Source: Trifolium pratense
Taxonomy: Eukaryota > Streptophyta > Magnoliopsida > Fabales > Fabaceae
Assembly: GCF_020283565.1 (NCBI RefSeq)
Contig: NC_060061.1
Location: 14,235,362 to 14,299,361, forward strand
DNA: 64,000 nucleotides
Direction: 5' to 3'
Below the pieces are notes generated by a model. It did not search any database. It was not told the origin of the DNA and saw only the letters and a list, made by a program, of their open reading frames with translations. A program made the position numbers and the translations under genes. Numbering within the stretch: position 1 is the stretch's first letter; each line of letters begins with the position of its first letter. Positions 62,688 through 64,000 of the stretch are shown here, in pieces.

Positions 62688-64000
62688 TGTAATACCCCAA
62701 GTCAAATGTCTAGAATATTGACAAGAATATACATAATTAAGATCCGGATACATTAAAATTTACAGAATAGCTTGTTCAAAAGAAACAAGTACTTAAATTC
62801 TATATCAGATACAAGGAAAAGAAAGTTTCATTACACAACGGTAAATACTCATCAGACATATCTATCATACTAATCTAACAACACAAGGAAGAAACTAATG
62901 TAATAAAATCTTCCATCTTCAATCCTTAGTTTCTTCTTACCCCTGTCTCGTTTAATCTGCTTATCTAGAAAAAAAAATACAAAAGAGTGGGATGAGACAT
63001 ATAGCCTCAGTGAGTCCCGCCTATCCTAGGGTAGTACTAATATCCTTTGTCCTGACGGTTGATCAATTACATAAACATATAAATATTCATTTCACAATTA
63101 TTTTCAATATAATGCAAATAAAGTGTGACACACAAAGTTACTTATCTGAGTTGATTTTACGGAATAATCCAAGGTGAGTAGTCTCGAATCATTCCCTTAC
63201 ATACCCGGCTAAATTCCCTATCATATCAGGGCTAAAGCACGGTCATACCACATCTTATCGTTGCGTGAAATTCTATGTAGAATTTCAATCCAGCTCCAAC
63301 CCCTACATAAGGAAGTCTTTCTGGTGCCTTATAGACCACAACTTAACATTTTATTCATTATAAACATTTAGCATTGGAAATCCAATGCTTGTGGTCCAAA
63401 GTCCACTACATTTGAAGATCAACTGCACAAATTCTTACCTGTCCTGAATTAACTCATATTACATTTAATCCAAAGTATTCTATTTGTTTTCTCTACCCAA
63501 ACTTAAGCAATTGGTTAAACTAACAACTACATTTTTCATTCCTAATTAGTCTTAGTCCATTAGGGACATTACGGTGTCCCACAAGCGTCCGAAAACACAT
63601 AACAAGATAAAACAGGGCTGCCGGATGCACCTAAAGCACAACAGGGGCACTTAAAGCGCAAGAGGAGAGGGGAGATTCTGTCTCCCACGCACCAGGCGCA
63701 GAGGGCAGAATTGCCCTGGTGCTCTGTTTCCTGCCAAACTCAGTTTTGTGCAATTTTTCATGTACAATCCTAACCTTAACTTAGATGAATTTTAGTGACA
63801 AATTAGGCCATCAATTAGTGACACAACAAGGGCAAGGGAAGTCACCAAAATTCATAAACAACATACATCAAATCTATACAATTTGAGAGATTTAATCTAA
63901 GGGGGTAATCTCATCAAGGTTCAATCTTTCATTCTAATTCTAACTACCCATAAACCCAATTCTCCATGAGAATAGTGGGGAGACTATATTGGTAAGGATT
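62688..64000 (+). mobile_element. LTR-retrotransposon sequence, left LTR entering the window
   Basis: The sequence starts abruptly with TGTAATACCCCAAGTC, the usual 5' tip of plant Ty3-type LTRs (TGTAA(C/T)ACCC). No protein domains, primer-binding site or right LTR end were found in the remaining 1.3 kb, so the LTR may extend past the window edge. The block at 63590-63730 is GC-richer than the surroundings. No gene is visible. Confidence 0.6.

Overview
This is nuclear DNA from a dicot plant. The AT-rich background, the split-gene structure with plant GT-AG introns, and the dense SINE, LINE, MITE and TRIM-like debris point to a legume, most likely of the Medicago/Trifolium/Pisum clade. That placement is inference from general appearance and was not tested by a search. 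Gene identities below come from translating both strands, joining exons by hand at GT-AG sites with frame checked across each junction, and comparing with remembered plant families.

Layout. A first exon of an unknown minus-strand gene lies at the left edge. It is followed by a TRM11-type tRNA guanine-N2 methyltransferase (six exons, +), an intronless polygalacturonase-inhibitor-like LRR protein (+), a two-exon defensin-like secreted peptide (-) and a decayed LINE fragment. Next come GPAT9 (twelve coding exons, +), a small ERF with a C-terminal EDLL motif (-), ribosomal protein eL42/L44 (four exons, -) and a mitochondrial carrier family protein (six exons, +). A 7.5-kb repeat-rich gap leads to an XND1/NAC104-like NAC gene (three exons, -). 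A 9.8-kb repeat-rich gap leads to the chloroplast-division dynamin ARC5/DRP5B (fourteen exons, -). Last is the 5' part of an A1-family aspartic protease (+).

The right end is the most unusual part. The aspartic protease runs into a 1,145-bp palindrome: two arms of 572 bp, identical wherever I compared them, around a single-base spacer. The right arm stops exactly where an LTR-retrotransposon-like sequence begins (TGTAATACCCC...). The left copy also has an in-frame TAG at the start of exon 3 that is itself part of an alternative 3' splice site. The locus is either a broken, hairpin-forming gene fragment or an assembly artefact; tests for each are given.

The intact genes are housekeeping or tissue-specific genes of unrelated pathways: tRNA modification, glycerolipid synthesis, translation, mitochondrial transport, xylem differentiation and plastid division. 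I see no operon-like or cluster logic. Gaps and introns hold several non-LTR retroposons with clear target-site duplications of 9-18 bp, at least three Stowaway-type MITEs, a Mutator-like non-autonomous element with a 9-bp duplication, TRIM/LTR fragments and several tandem repeats.
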